The notes under the pieces are model-generated. The model saw only the letters and a list, made by a program, of their open reading frames with translations, was not told the origin of the DNA and searched no databases. Both the position numbers and the translations under genes were made by a program. From assembly GCF_000384335.2 (NCBI RefSeq), contig NZ_ARWG02000003.1, positions 1 to 45,840 on the forward strand: a DNA stretch of 45,840 nucleotides, read 5' to 3'. This document shows positions 26,286 to 34,084 of the stretch, piece by piece. The first letter of the stretch is position 1. Each line of letters starts with the position of its first letter. The DNA is from Hyphomicrobium sp. 99 (GTDB taxonomy: Bacteria > Pseudomonadota > Alphaproteobacteria > Rhizobiales > Hyphomicrobiaceae).

Positions 26286-26801
26286 TTAAGAAATCGTGCC
26301 GACTGACGACTTGTATTGCCCGTAAGCCTTCGCCCCGCCGCCCAAGATCGTCCCCATAGCGCTCAGATAGCCGCCGCTCGATGCCGAGCTAGCGCTCATA
26401 TTGCTTAGTTGCGCGCCTGCTCGCTTATTCGAAGCGTCGACTTTGTGCTCGTAGGCTTCACGATAGGAGTTTGTGCGGATCGTCAGCGCGTCAAGCTCGC
26501 CCAGCACCGCCGTATCGACCAGCGTATCGAGCGGAGAACCGAATGTCAGATCGACGCCGTTCGCGGCCATAGCCGCAGTCTGAGCGCCCTGTATCCGTGC
26601 GACCTCTTGGCGCTTTTTCTGTTCTTCGATCTGCCCGCGCTCAATCGCGTCTTTCGCCCGCTGATCGGCAATCTTCGCGTTCATGTTCTGCACTTGCGCG
26701 TTGAAGCGCTCGGCCTTCGCTGTCGCTTGCGCCTGCTGAACCTGACCGGCCGCGCCCATGAGCGTTGAGCCGAGCATAAGAGCCATCGTTATGTCGCACA
26801 T
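26286..26801 (-). CDS. T7 gp14-like internal virion protein
   Basis: This 171-residue protein starts MCDITMALMLGSTLMG, a form typical of this family, followed by an Ala/Gln/Lys-rich coiled coil (20-75) and a Gly/Ser/Ala-rich C-terminal segment with amphipathic character (about 135-160). In T7, gp14 forms the outer-membrane channel of the ejection apparatus. Its first 161 bases overlap the reading frame of the upstream gp13-like gene. Confidence 0.8.
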   Translation of the reverse strand: MCDITMALMLGSTLMGAAGQVQQAQATAKAERFNAQVQNMNAKIADQRAKDAIERGQIEEQKKRQEVARIQGAQTAAMAANGVDLTFGSPLDTLVDTAVLGELDALTIRTNSYREAYEHKVDASNKRAGAQLSNMSASSASSGGYLSAMGTILGGGAKAYGQYKSSVGTIS

Positions 26802-27261
26802 CGGTCGACCTCAATTCGAAAATATAAAAGTCGTGGCCGCGATATGTGATCGGCTCAGAAAGCGTAAACCCCAGCCACCGCAGCCAGCGAACCGACACCT
26901 CGTTGCGAACATCGACGAAATTCGTCAGCTTCGAATATCTCTCTAACAGTTGGTTTCTCCATTCACGCGACCGGCGAAGAAACTCCATCTGATGAGAAAG
27001 AACGACATCGGTCCCGAGCAACCAGGGCGCGCCGACCCCGGCAAGAATGTTTAAATCGCCAACGCCGAACATCACCTCTGGACGGCCGTCAATCAGCCAC
27101 GTCCAGGCGACCGACGACTTGCGAAGCGAGAACGCCAGGGCTTGCCCCGGCGTCTTTCCTGATGCCGCGTCGACCTCGAGCCTATCGGCCTCGCGCATCC
27201 GCCGCGCGATGCTGCGAATATGCTCTGGCCGCGCCCGAACGATCTGCGTCCGGGACTTCAT
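26641..27261 (-). CDS. T7 gp13-like / GNAT-fold virion-assembly protein
   Basis: As written, the frame encodes 206 residues. Residues ~1-150 resemble the acetyltransferase-like fold of T7 gp13 relatives (ARPEHIRSIARRMREAD at 10-26, LLGTDVVLSHQMEFL near 80-95, VRWLRWLGFTL near 124-134, FYIFEL near 145-150). The remaining ~55 residues are Arg/Ser/Glu-rich and coincide with the +1-shifted gp14-like coding sequence. That extension probably lacks a selected function; the natural stop seems to have been lost or missed. It is required for virion maturation in T7; the role here is inferred from gene order. Confidence 0.75.
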   Translation of the reverse strand: MKSRTQIVRARPEHIRSIARRMREADRLEVDAASGKTPGQALAFSLRKSSVAWTWLIDGRPEVMFGVGDLNILAGVGAPWLLGTDVVLSHQMEFLRRSREWRNQLLERYSKLTNFVDVRNEVSVRWLRWLGFTLSEPITYRGHDFYIFELRSTDVRHNDGSYARLNAHGRGRSGSAGASDSEGRALQRASAEHEREDCRSAGERRD

Positions 27262-29681
27262 TTGCCGACCGTCACGTCAGGCATGATCGCGAGAATTGTC
27301 ATAGGAAGCGGATCGAATTGCTTGACGAACACGCGCCCGTTGTCGTTCCAATCCCACGGCGGCGTTATCTTGATGTCGCCGGTATAGAGCGCGATTGCTT
27401 CGTCCCACGCCTCGGTTGATCGCTGCTTATATTCGACTAAGTGCTCGCTGTTACGATCACCGTCATAAGGCCCGACGAAAATTCCGCGCGTCTTCTCAAC
27501 GCGAAGCGTGACTTCAGAAACAGACTTCTGCCGACCCTGCACTGTGCCAAGCCCAGGCACCTGCCCAAGATCGAGGTTAAGCGTTTCGAGCGTCGCGACC
27601 ATTGGAAGGCCGACGTGAACTTTCTTCGCCGCATTCGGCAGCACCACGCCGACGCCGCCCGTCACGTTGCCGACGACGAGATTGCGCACCACGTTGCCAT
27701 CAGCCAGCGCGACGACAGCCTGCCCCTTCAAGTGATCGAGGCCCGTTATGATCTTCGCGGGCGCGCCTTCGTATGTCAGGCCGCAGTCGACGAAGAAAGC
27801 ATCTTCGATCTTCTTGAACGCGCGCGAATGAAGCCGCTCGATATAGCGCTTCTCCGTGCCGTCAATCGTGCGCTTGACGATGAAATAAGGAACGTCTTCG
27901 ATCCCCTCACGCGCGACAGTCACGTCCTCAAAAATCGCCGCTCCATTCGGGCCGCTTTCGTGGCGCGTCCATGCCCAAACGTCATGTTCTTTTAGATACG
28001 TCAGCGAGCAAAGCTTGCCGTTTTCCAACACGACCCAGACAATCGAATATGGAGCTTGCGCGTAACCCCACGCTTTGATCGTCTGATCTTCAAACAGATG
28101 CCGGGCAAGGATTGTCAGATCTTTGCCGTCGTATCCATTCGACGCGAAGTCGTAACTGAAATCTCGAACGACGCCGCCAGTCGCCTGCGAGAACAGCACA
28201 GTGTTTCCGACGACGACAGGCTGCACGCGAGACGAACCGCGATAACCCTGCGGATCAATTTTAATCGCAGACGGCGTGATCGCGTCCGAGTTAGACCCGC
28301 CGCTTACGACCCACTCAGCCCCCGACGTCAGAAGCATCAAGCCGCCCAGGGCAATCGCGCCGCGGATCTCGTTGACCTGCCGGGAGCGGATGCGGAACGT
28401 AACCGCGTCCGATGCCTTCGCCGGGCTCGAGTAGCCGAAATTCTCGTAATTCGCAGACTGCGATAGGAACCCCGCCTGCGGATCTTTCTTTGTCGAGAAG
28501 AAGCCAAGCCGCTGCTCGATGAATGTCGCAACGCGCGGATAATTGCCAGCACCTACGAACGGATTGCGGCCCGTCTGCGGCCCATCGGCCATGTCAGCGA
28601 CTATGTTATTGTCGGTGAAAAGCGTTGTTTCTGATCGGCCGATGTAGCCGTAAATCCCGTTGCTTTCCTTGTAGATGATATAAGCCGACGCACCCGCGCG
28701 AGCGGTCCACGTCAGCACGTTTTTATTGTTGTTCAATGATAGGTCATTGACCGCCGTTACCGGACTGCTTGGCAGACTTTCCTCGCCGGTATCACCGTCT
28801 ACGGCCGAAATGACATACTTCATTGGCTTGCCGTAAACGACTGTAATTGCAAGGCCGGTCGGAGTAGACGGCGCGCCGCTATCGGCCGCAGCCGGGATTT
28901 GCGGATCGACGCCGTTGATTTGCATCTGTTCAATGGTCGCCTCTGTCGTCGTCACTTCGACCAGAAGCCCTTGGTAATCTCCGTTGACTCGATAGAGCCG
29001 ATAGAGAACCGCGCCAGCGACTGCGTTCCAGGTAAATTTAGTCTGCCGCCCGTCTTCCTTTTCCGTTTGCAATATACGACTGACCGTCGTCGAGCCCGCG
29101 CTTTCCGCGCCGCTCGCATTAACAGCGGTAACTCGGAACGACGCGTTCGTGTTGCTCCCGCTCTTGCGTTGGAAGTGCTCAGATACGGCGAGGCCGGTCG
29201 GCGCTGTGATCTTCGGCGCGAACGTCACCGGCGTAATCGTCCAATTGTCGTCTGCAAGCCGCGCGATCTTCTGCACCGGATAATCCGGATGGCAGAGATA
29301 CATAACGTCAGCATCCTGAATATGATTCAGATCCCAGATGTCGGTATGCGCATAAGGCGTGACGACTTCGTAAGGAGCGCCAGATTTCAGGATCACGCCG
29401 CCGTCGCGAATGACCCTGAAACACTTGTCGCCAAACTCAAGCCGGTAAGTCTGTTCGGTGTTGAACTCGAACGGAATTTTTCGCGCGAACTTGGTGCTGT
29501 TCTTGATCTCGGTGACGAACTCAGTACCGGCCCGGTTCGACGCGCCGCCGTGCGGATGCACGAAGATATTGACCGCTGATCGGAGGCCAGACGAATACTT
29601 AGCCAGATCGACACGCGCGCCGAGCGCGGGCGATAGCTCACCGGCAGTAAATGACGGCTGATAGGCGCGAAGATCAGCCAT
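27258..29681 (-). CDS. Tail tubular protein B-like (tail nozzle)
   Basis: This 807-residue structural protein has the family-typical opening FTAGELSPALGARVDL (11-26), then SAVNIFVHPHGGASNRAGT (36-54). Internal fibronectin-like stretches (about 165-225 and 275-345) contain GLAVSEHFQRK and PTGLAITVVYGKP starts. Podovirus nozzle proteins of P22/BPP-1/T7 type share this architecture. Stop and start overlap the neighbouring gp13-like gene by 4 bases. Confidence 0.88.
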   Translation of the reverse strand: MADLRAYQPSFTAGELSPALGARVDLAKYSSGLRSAVNIFVHPHGGASNRAGTEFVTEIKNSTKFARKIPFEFNTEQTYRLEFGDKCFRVIRDGGVILKSGAPYEVVTPYAHTDIWDLNHIQDADVMYLCHPDYPVQKIARLADDNWTITPVTFAPKITAPTGLAVSEHFQRKSGSNTNASFRVTAVNASGAESAGSTTVSRILQTEKEDGRQTKFTWNAVAGAVLYRLYRVNGDYQGLLVEVTTTEATIEQMQINGVDPQIPAAADSGAPSTPTGLAITVVYGKPMKYVISAVDGDTGEESLPSSPVTAVNDLSLNNNKNVLTWTARAGASAYIIYKESNGIYGYIGRSETTLFTDNNIVADMADGPQTGRNPFVGAGNYPRVATFIEQRLGFFSTKKDPQAGFLSQSANYENFGYSSPAKASDAVTFRIRSRQVNEIRGAIALGGLMLLTSGAEWVVSGGSNSDAITPSAIKIDPQGYRGSSRVQPVVVGNTVLFSQATGGVVRDFSYDFASNGYDGKDLTILARHLFEDQTIKAWGYAQAPYSIVWVVLENGKLCSLTYLKEHDVWAWTRHESGPNGAAIFEDVTVAREGIEDVPYFIVKRTIDGTEKRYIERLHSRAFKKIEDAFFVDCGLTYEGAPAKIITGLDHLKGQAVVALADGNVVRNLVVGNVTGGVGVVLPNAAKKVHVGLPMVATLETLNLDLGQVPGLGTVQGRQKSVSEVTLRVEKTRGIFVGPYDGDRNSEHLVEYKQRSTEAWDEAIALYTGDIKITPPWDWNDNGRVFVKQFDPLPMTILAIMPDVTVGK

Positions 29682-30284
29682 TTATCCGCGCTCCGCGACA
29701 AGCTCGCTTTCGTGGTCCGATGTCTCGCGAACCTCGTTTGCGTCGGCCTCTGCCGCCGTCGCCTGCATCGCTTGCGCTAGCTGATAGCAGTCGGCACGTA
29801 TTTTCGGATCTCGTGTCAGCGGCATCGCAATTCGCGTCGCGAGATGCCAGCTAAGCGCATCGATAAACAACGGAGAAAAGCGCGTCGGATCAGCGAGCTT
29901 TACAGTGTACCGGAGAAACGCGGGCGACAGATCGCAATAGATCGTCGTGCCCTCGGCATCGTGAGGATATGCAAGTTCTTCTTGCAGCGTCTTCGGGCCG
30001 GGATCGATAGTCGAATATTCCGGCCGAACCCATCGAACCTTGAGGCAATCGACGGGCCGCTTGTAGGCGTGCGCCCATCGGCCGGGCTTGTCGTTCGCCA
30101 ATTCAGCGAGCGATTCCGTTTTGCCCGCAAACCGCCAGGGATAGACCTGCAAAAGCGTATCTCGCGCGTGCTCGTAGAACTGCTTGCAAGCGCGCGCTTC
30201 AGCGCCCGGCTCGTCTAGGCTCTGAATGTTTTGCTTGCCGATATTCGACAGGGCGAGATTGCAGATCGAAACGACCGAGGCCAT
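29682..30284 (-). CDS. Tail tubular protein A-like (adaptor/gatekeeper)
   Basis: This 200-residue helical protein has the conserved opening ICNLALSNIGKQNIQSLDEP (7-26) and YPWRFAGKTESLAEL (48-62), a pattern typical of T7 gp11-like adaptors that join the portal to the nozzle. It directly precedes the nozzle gene with no gap. Confidence 0.88.
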   Translation of the reverse strand: MASVVSICNLALSNIGKQNIQSLDEPGAEARACKQFYEHARDTLLQVYPWRFAGKTESLAELANDKPGRWAHAYKRPVDCLKVRWVRPEYSTIDPGPKTLQEELAYPHDAEGTTIYCDLSPAFLRYTVKLADPTRFSPLFIDALSWHLATRIAMPLTRDPKIRADCYQLAQAMQATAAEADANEVRETSDHESELVAERG

Positions 30285-30290
30285 GAGCGT

Positions 30291-30587
30291 TTAATTTCCT
30301 TCGTTCGGAAACAGGACGCTTGCGGCGTCCTTGTCCTTTGCTTTCGGCTCCATGCCCGCTTCGATGATTTCGAGGGACATACTGCGGCCGCCCTTGCTTT
30401 CGCTCATGCTTGACACGCGAACGGTTGCCGTCATCGTCATGAGTGTCCCGACGCGCACCGTATCGATGCCCATTGCGTCGATTTGCTTTTCATCGAAATA
30501 GAGCGACGGAAAGTATTCATCGCTCGTAGAGCCTTCCGGCTTGCTGGAAGGTTCGTCGTACTTTTGCCCCAAGCTGACGAGTTTCAT
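30291..30587 (-). CDS. Small head protein with C-terminal VLFPNE motif
   Basis: This 98-residue acidic/polar protein has a central beta-rich segment (about 40-75). I do not recognise a firm family; capsid staple or decoration is a reasonable guess from position between cement and tail genes. Its C terminus (SVLFPNEGN) matches a motif found twice in the scaffold protein (ILFPNE near 44, VLFPSD near the C terminus), suggesting a shared binding partner in the head. Confidence 0.7.
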   Translation of the reverse strand: MKLVSLGQKYDEPSSKPEGSTSDEYFPSLYFDEKQIDAMGIDTVRVGTLMTMTATVRVSSMSESKGGRSMSLEIIEAGMEPKAKDKDAASVLFPNEGN

Positions 30588-30889
30588 TCCCCTGCCTCTT
30601 CTTCCTGATCCACCAACGACCCGCTTAGAACCGCCACCGGCAGAACTGGCAAATTGTTGTAGAGTTTGCTGCCGTCATCGATCACGACGACGCCTAAGAC
30701 TTGCTGGTCATTGTGGAGCGCGGCGTCTGCATCGAGCACGTCGACACCAAGCACGCGCTCATTGCCGACGAAAAGAACATCAGCGTCGGCCTCGACAATT
30801 CCAATCACAGGCCGGTTGTTGAATAGAATGGTGCCGCTGGTTACGACCCTGACGCCGAGCACACGTTGCTCATTGAAGATCGAAGCCAT
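30584..30889 (-). CDS. Short repetitive beta protein, possible head fibre or decoration
   Basis: The protein has 101 residues, nearly all of which is five tandem ~18-residue repeats of the pattern L-F/Y-N-N-x-x-V-L-G-V-x-V-x-x-x-D/G: FNEQRVLGVRVV, FNNRPVIGIVEA, FVGNERVLGVDVL, HNDQQVLGVVVI, YNNLPVLPVAVL. Such repeats suggest a small beta-solenoid or beta-roll. It ends in an acidic tail. It overlaps the next gene by 4 bases. The role is inferred from head-module position. Confidence 0.7.
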   Translation of the reverse strand: MASIFNEQRVLGVRVVTSGTILFNNRPVIGIVEADADVLFVGNERVLGVDVLDADAALHNDQQVLGVVVIDDGSKLYNNLPVLPVAVLSGSLVDQEEEAGE

Positions 30890-30922
30890 GCGGCACCTGC
30901 TCTGCTTGGTTTATGAGAGAAG

Positions 30923-30940
30923 AAGGGCGCGAACGCCCTT
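30923..30940 (-). terminator. UUCG-loop hairpin after the 31427-30945 gene
   Basis: AAGGGCG/CGCCCTT (7 bp) closes a tetraloop that is TTCG on the transcribed (minus) strand, followed by CTTCTTCTCTC. It is a stable intercistronic hairpin, possibly a partial terminator lowering expression of downstream tail genes relative to head genes. Confidence 0.55.
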
Positions 30941-30944
30941 CCGT

Positions 30945-31427
30945 TTAAATGTCGTCGCCAGTCTCGCCGGTAGAGCCCGGCGCGATCCAATCGGGCTGAA
31001 CGCCGCCGATAGCTTCGGCCACGCCGTTGCCCGTCACCGTTACCGGCGCAGGAGCATCAGCGAACGGCCCGCGCTCGCTCTCGCTTGCCTCGACATAGGC
31101 CGCGATAATGCGGTCAGCTTCCGTCGCGTTGGCGACGTTCTCGCCAGTGATCGCTTTCGCAAGCGCTTTGCGATCTGCGGCTTTCCCATCCCGCCAATCG
31201 GCAGGAACGACAACAGGCCCGGCAGGTTTGGACTGATCGGCCGTCACTTCTGCCGGTTTCGATCCGCCCGTTTTGCCGTCGCCATCGTGGTCGCCCTTGC
31301 CGCCGAAAGAATATGGACGCGTCCACTTCGGCGGATTCTTCAGATCGTCCGGAACGTCGAAGATCGACCCCGGCTCTCTGATCTCGCCGCCGAAATAGCC
31401 ACGTACTTTTGCAACGACTTTAGCCAT
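30945..31427 (-). CDS. Head-module protein of unknown function
   Basis: The protein has 160 residues. The N-terminus (MAKVVAKVRGYFGGEIREPG) and DVPDDL resemble the short 'phage protein with G-x-R-x-G-x-x-F' opening of head-completion genes. The middle is Gly/Asp/Lys-rich and disordered, followed by a helical segment (about 85-120, DRKALAKAITGENVANATEA) and an acidic tail. It overlaps the cement gene by 8 bases. It occupies the slot next to the Bbp16-like gene; the role is unknown. Confidence 0.75.
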   Translation of the reverse strand: MAKVVAKVRGYFGGEIREPGSIFDVPDDLKNPPKWTRPYSFGGKGDHDGDGKTGGSKPAEVTADQSKPAGPVVVPADWRDGKAADRKALAKAITGENVANATEADRIIAAYVEASESERGPFADAPAPVTVTGNGVAEAIGGVQPDWIAPGSTGETGDDI

Positions 31428-31857
31428 TGGACTGGTTCCCCATCGTTACGCCCGCCGTTACCTTGCCCGCCGTCATCGGACCCGTCGCGACTGTGTAGTA
31501 CAGACGCGCATAGCGCTCGTCCGTGCCGCGCGTGATGTATTCCGGAACGACGATGAAGCCCTGCACAAGTTCGGCCTTGCCGATTGCACGGCTCTGCCAA
31601 ACAGTCTTTGCAGACGAGAAACTTTCGTTATCGTCGACTTCGAGAGAAAACTGCAAAGTCGCAGAGCCAGAAGCGGTGAACGCTTCGATCACCTGGATAA
31701 GCAACGGGATCGAGCACCCCTTGCCGATGTCGCGAGCGAGGTTCACGGCAGCGCCGTAGACGCGCCCCGTAGCGCCCAGGTCGATAACATTCGTAGATGC
31801 AGCCGACGCCGTAATTGCCTGCGCATCAGACAAAAGAGACTGATTGTCGAAGATCAT
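31420..31857 (-). CDS. Bbp16-like capsid cement protein
   Basis: This 145-residue protein opens with LLSDAQAITASAASTNVIDL (8-27), the signature of the Bbp16 cement protein of Bordetella phage BPP-1, which sits on the capsid surface and stabilises it. It is beta-rich throughout. It lies immediately after the major capsid gene, separated by a strong hairpin. Confidence 0.85.
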   Translation of the reverse strand: MIFDNQSLLSDAQAITASAASTNVIDLGATGRVYGAAVNLARDIGKGCSIPLLIQVIEAFTASGSATLQFSLEVDDNESFSSAKTVWQSRAIGKAELVQGFIVVPEYITRGTDERYARLYYTVATGPMTAGKVTAGVTMGNQSNG

Positions 31858-31901
31858 TTTAAAGCCTTTCGTTTCGGCCTATCCGGCCCCCGTTAATGGA
31901 T

Positions 31902-31923
31902 GGCCCGCCTGTTACAGCGGGCC
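31902..31923 (-). terminator. Hairpin downstream of the major capsid gene
   Basis: A 7-bp all-GC stem (GGCCCGC/GCGGGCC) with an 8-base loop lies 8 bases after the capsid stop codon. No T-run follows, so it is more likely an mRNA-stabilising or attenuating element that raises capsid output relative to downstream genes. Confidence 0.55.
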
Positions 31924-31930
31924 AGCCGGA

Positions 31931-32944
31931 TTATGCGTATGCCGGAACAAGCGCCTCGGTATTCAGAAGCGCGTCCGTCTCGCGGATCGGAATACCGCGA
32001 TACGTCTTGACTTCCTTGCCTTCGACAACGGCCTGCGACAGACCCGTATAGTTCGCGTTTGCAGCAAGAAGCGCGCGGTCGCTCGACTGAGCGTCAAGGA
32101 TTTCGAGAACGTCGCGGTTCATGTAGATCGCGATCCGGCTCGACTGAGCGTCGCGACGGCGCGACTGCAAGCGGTAGTACCCCTTGCGGAGCAGCGCCCA
32201 CAGATCGACAGTGCCCGCCAGCATTTCGGAAACGTCGATGTTCGCGATACGGGCGTTATAGCGCCAGTCTTTCACGAACATGCCGATATGCCAGTTAAAC
32301 AGCGTCTCCTTGACGTAGTAGGGATTGCCCGCGCTATCGGTAACGCGCTGCTCGCCCTTGTCCTCAATCGAGATGCCCGCCTTCATGCCCTTGGGATAGA
32401 GCAACGAGGTTGCATGATCGCCCCAGGTAACGAACCAGATCGACGTGTTGTCGCTTCCGGAGCCGCCGCCATGGATAACCTGCTCGCCCGCGCCAGGACC
32501 GCCGCGCACGGAGTAACGAGCCGATAGACCCTTGAACTTGTCAGGCGTCGTCGCCGTGTCGTGATAGAACAGACCCGTTGCCATTTCCTGATTCATGGCT
32601 TCGAGATACGGAGCGCTATCGACGAGACGCGCCTTTGCAGGATCGGGCGCAAGCTTGAGCAAGCGCGTATCGATTTGCGAGCCAGCTTCGAGGAAGCCGG
32701 TCGTATCGTCGACCTGCTGCATCGTCGCCTTTGACTGCGGAACGCCTTTGTAAAGACGGCCCCAGCCGACAGTCGGCAAACCTGTGCGGATCATGTGGCG
32801 ATGCTGCGCCTGCATGTTGCACTCGGTCGCGATTGCGTCGTCTAGGATAGAATTTTGCTGATTGAGAATTTCAGCAACCGTTCCCTCAGCGGACCCCTTA
32901 AAGGCGTCGATGAGGTTAGGGAAAGATTTGCCAATAGTAGCCAT
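31931..32944 (-). CDS. Major capsid protein (BPP-1-like podovirus)
   Basis: This 337-residue protein lies between scaffold and cement genes, the expected place, and its sequence resembles BPP-1-type major capsid proteins. The N-terminal arm (about 8-70) contains SFPNLIDAF, TVAEILNQQNSILDDAI and a segment around HRHMIRTGLPTVGWGRLY. The C-terminal half contains the helical spine (MLAGTVDLWALLRKGYYRL) and YRGIPIRETDALL, typical of the HK97-like fold. The N-terminal arm has a stand-alone homologue at 45046-45354. Confidence 0.9.
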   Translation of the reverse strand: MATIGKSFPNLIDAFKGSAEGTVAEILNQQNSILDDAIATECNMQAQHRHMIRTGLPTVGWGRLYKGVPQSKATMQQVDDTTGFLEAGSQIDTRLLKLAPDPAKARLVDSAPYLEAMNQEMATGLFYHDTATTPDKFKGLSARYSVRGGPGAGEQVIHGGGSGSDNTSIWFVTWGDHATSLLYPKGMKAGISIEDKGEQRVTDSAGNPYYVKETLFNWHIGMFVKDWRYNARIANIDVSEMLAGTVDLWALLRKGYYRLQSRRRDAQSSRIAIYMNRDVLEILDAQSSDRALLAANANYTGLSQAVVEGKEVKTYRGIPIRETDALLNTEALVPAYA

Positions 32945-32946
32945 GT

Positions 32947-33774
32947 TTAGCCTTTCGGAGCGTCACTAGGAAACAGGACGTGTGCAGGATCGGCAGGTTT
33001 GCCGGAACCGCCCGCGCCACCACTCGGCGGGGAATCCTCGCGGATCATCGCCCCGGCCTTCGACATGAAACGGATAAGCTCAGGATGGTTGCCGCCTCCA
33101 CTGGCGTTCAAATATTCCTTCAGTGCTGGCGTCCCGAGCTTGTTGACGGCGCGCGTAGCTGACGCGACAGTCGCGTCCCACTTGTCGCCGCCGATTTCCT
33201 TGTCAGCCTTCGCGCTATCGGCCCAGCCTTGGATCGTTTCGCCCCACTGCTTCGCCTCTTGCTCGATCTCTGCGCGCCGCGTTTCGATGTAATCGTTCGT
33301 TAGCTCTTGAGCTTCGCGGTGCGTGTAGCCTTTGGCTTTGAGACGTGGACTGAGCTTGTCGAGCAATGCCTTGTCGACCTCTACGCCGTCCGGCATCGTC
33401 AGGTTATATTTGCCGTCTTCAGGCACCTGATCGAGCGGATCGGCGCTCTTTTTGTCCTTGTCTTCTGCCGGTTTCGTCTTGTCGTGCTCAGCCTTCGCCG
33501 CAGCGCTCTCCGCATCGCTCTTGCTCGGATCTGCGACGTATTCCTTCCAATCGGTCGGCGCTTTATCACCGGCAGGCGTAGCTTCCGCAGGCTTCGCAGG
33601 ATCAACGGGCGCAGCCGGATCGGCAGGCTTCTCGTTGGGGAACAGGATCGTGCCTGGATCGCTCGGAGGCGTATTGCCGCCAGCGCCTTCATCATCAGGC
33701 GCGAAGAAAAACGCGGGAAAGAATACGCTTCTAAGCAATGTCTGCATCGTCTTCAGGCTCCAATTTCTCAGCAA
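32947..33774 (-). CDS. Capsid scaffolding protein
   Basis: This 275-residue highly charged protein has a disordered Pro/Ala/Lys-rich N-terminal half and a helical C-terminal half (about 150-245), as expected for an internal scaffold directly preceding the major capsid gene. ILFPNE (44-49) and VLFPSD near the C terminus are repeats of one motif. The native start is probably Met10 (MQTLLRSVFF), since the first codons overlap the previous gene by 44 bases. Confidence 0.82.
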   Translation of the reverse strand: MLRNWSLKTMQTLLRSVFFPAFFFAPDDEGAGGNTPPSDPGTILFPNEKPADPAAPVDPAKPAEATPAGDKAPTDWKEYVADPSKSDAESAAAKAEHDKTKPAEDKDKKSADPLDQVPEDGKYNLTMPDGVEVDKALLDKLSPRLKAKGYTHREAQELTNDYIETRRAEIEQEAKQWGETIQGWADSAKADKEIGGDKWDATVASATRAVNKLGTPALKEYLNASGGGNHPELIRFMSKAGAMIREDSPPSGGAGGSGKPADPAHVLFPSDAPKG

Positions 33775-34084
33775 GCGACTTCGCCGCTGCCTTGTCCGCT
33801 TCCCGAATTTCCTTCATCGCCAGCAGCAATTCGGGATAGAACTGCGGGTCGATCTCATCGAGCTTTGCGATCAGCTTTCGGCCGGCCGATTGCAGCCCGA
33901 GCGCGTAATTCGTCGAATTGTTTTCGCCTGTGTAAGCGTCCGTGTAGATCGCGCACTGTTCGAGCATCCAGAACAGAACGCGCTTGCCACCGGCCAACGC
34001 GAAGACATCGCGAAACGCCTTCGACATCTCCGCGCGTTCGATGATTTGCGCGGGCGAAAGTTGTTCTGTTAAATCCTCGCGCAT
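33731..34084 (-). CDS. Bbp19-like head protein
   Basis: This 117-residue helical protein has the block VFALAGGKRVLFWMLEQCAI (28-47) and DAYTGENNSTNYALGLQSAG (49-68). These are hallmarks of the Bbp19-like family found between portal and scaffold in BPP-1-type phages. Its biochemical role is unknown. It abuts the portal stop. Confidence 0.82.
   Translation of the reverse strand: MREDLTEQLSPAQIIERAEMSKAFRDVFALAGGKRVLFWMLEQCAIYTDAYTGENNSTNYALGLQSAGRKLIAKLDEIDPQFYPELLLAMKEIREADKAAAKSLAEKLEPEDDADIA

Noticed and set aside
26890..26910. GTTGCGA-N3-TCGACGA operator-like match (11 of 14)
   Set aside because: It is inside the gp13-like gene, away from any promoter; it is taken as background level for the motif.
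31844..32527. 227-codon + strand open frame opposite the major capsid gene
   Set aside because: It is fully antisense to the capsid gene, and its composition (Arg/Val/Leu-rich with no motif) is typical of a shadow frame.
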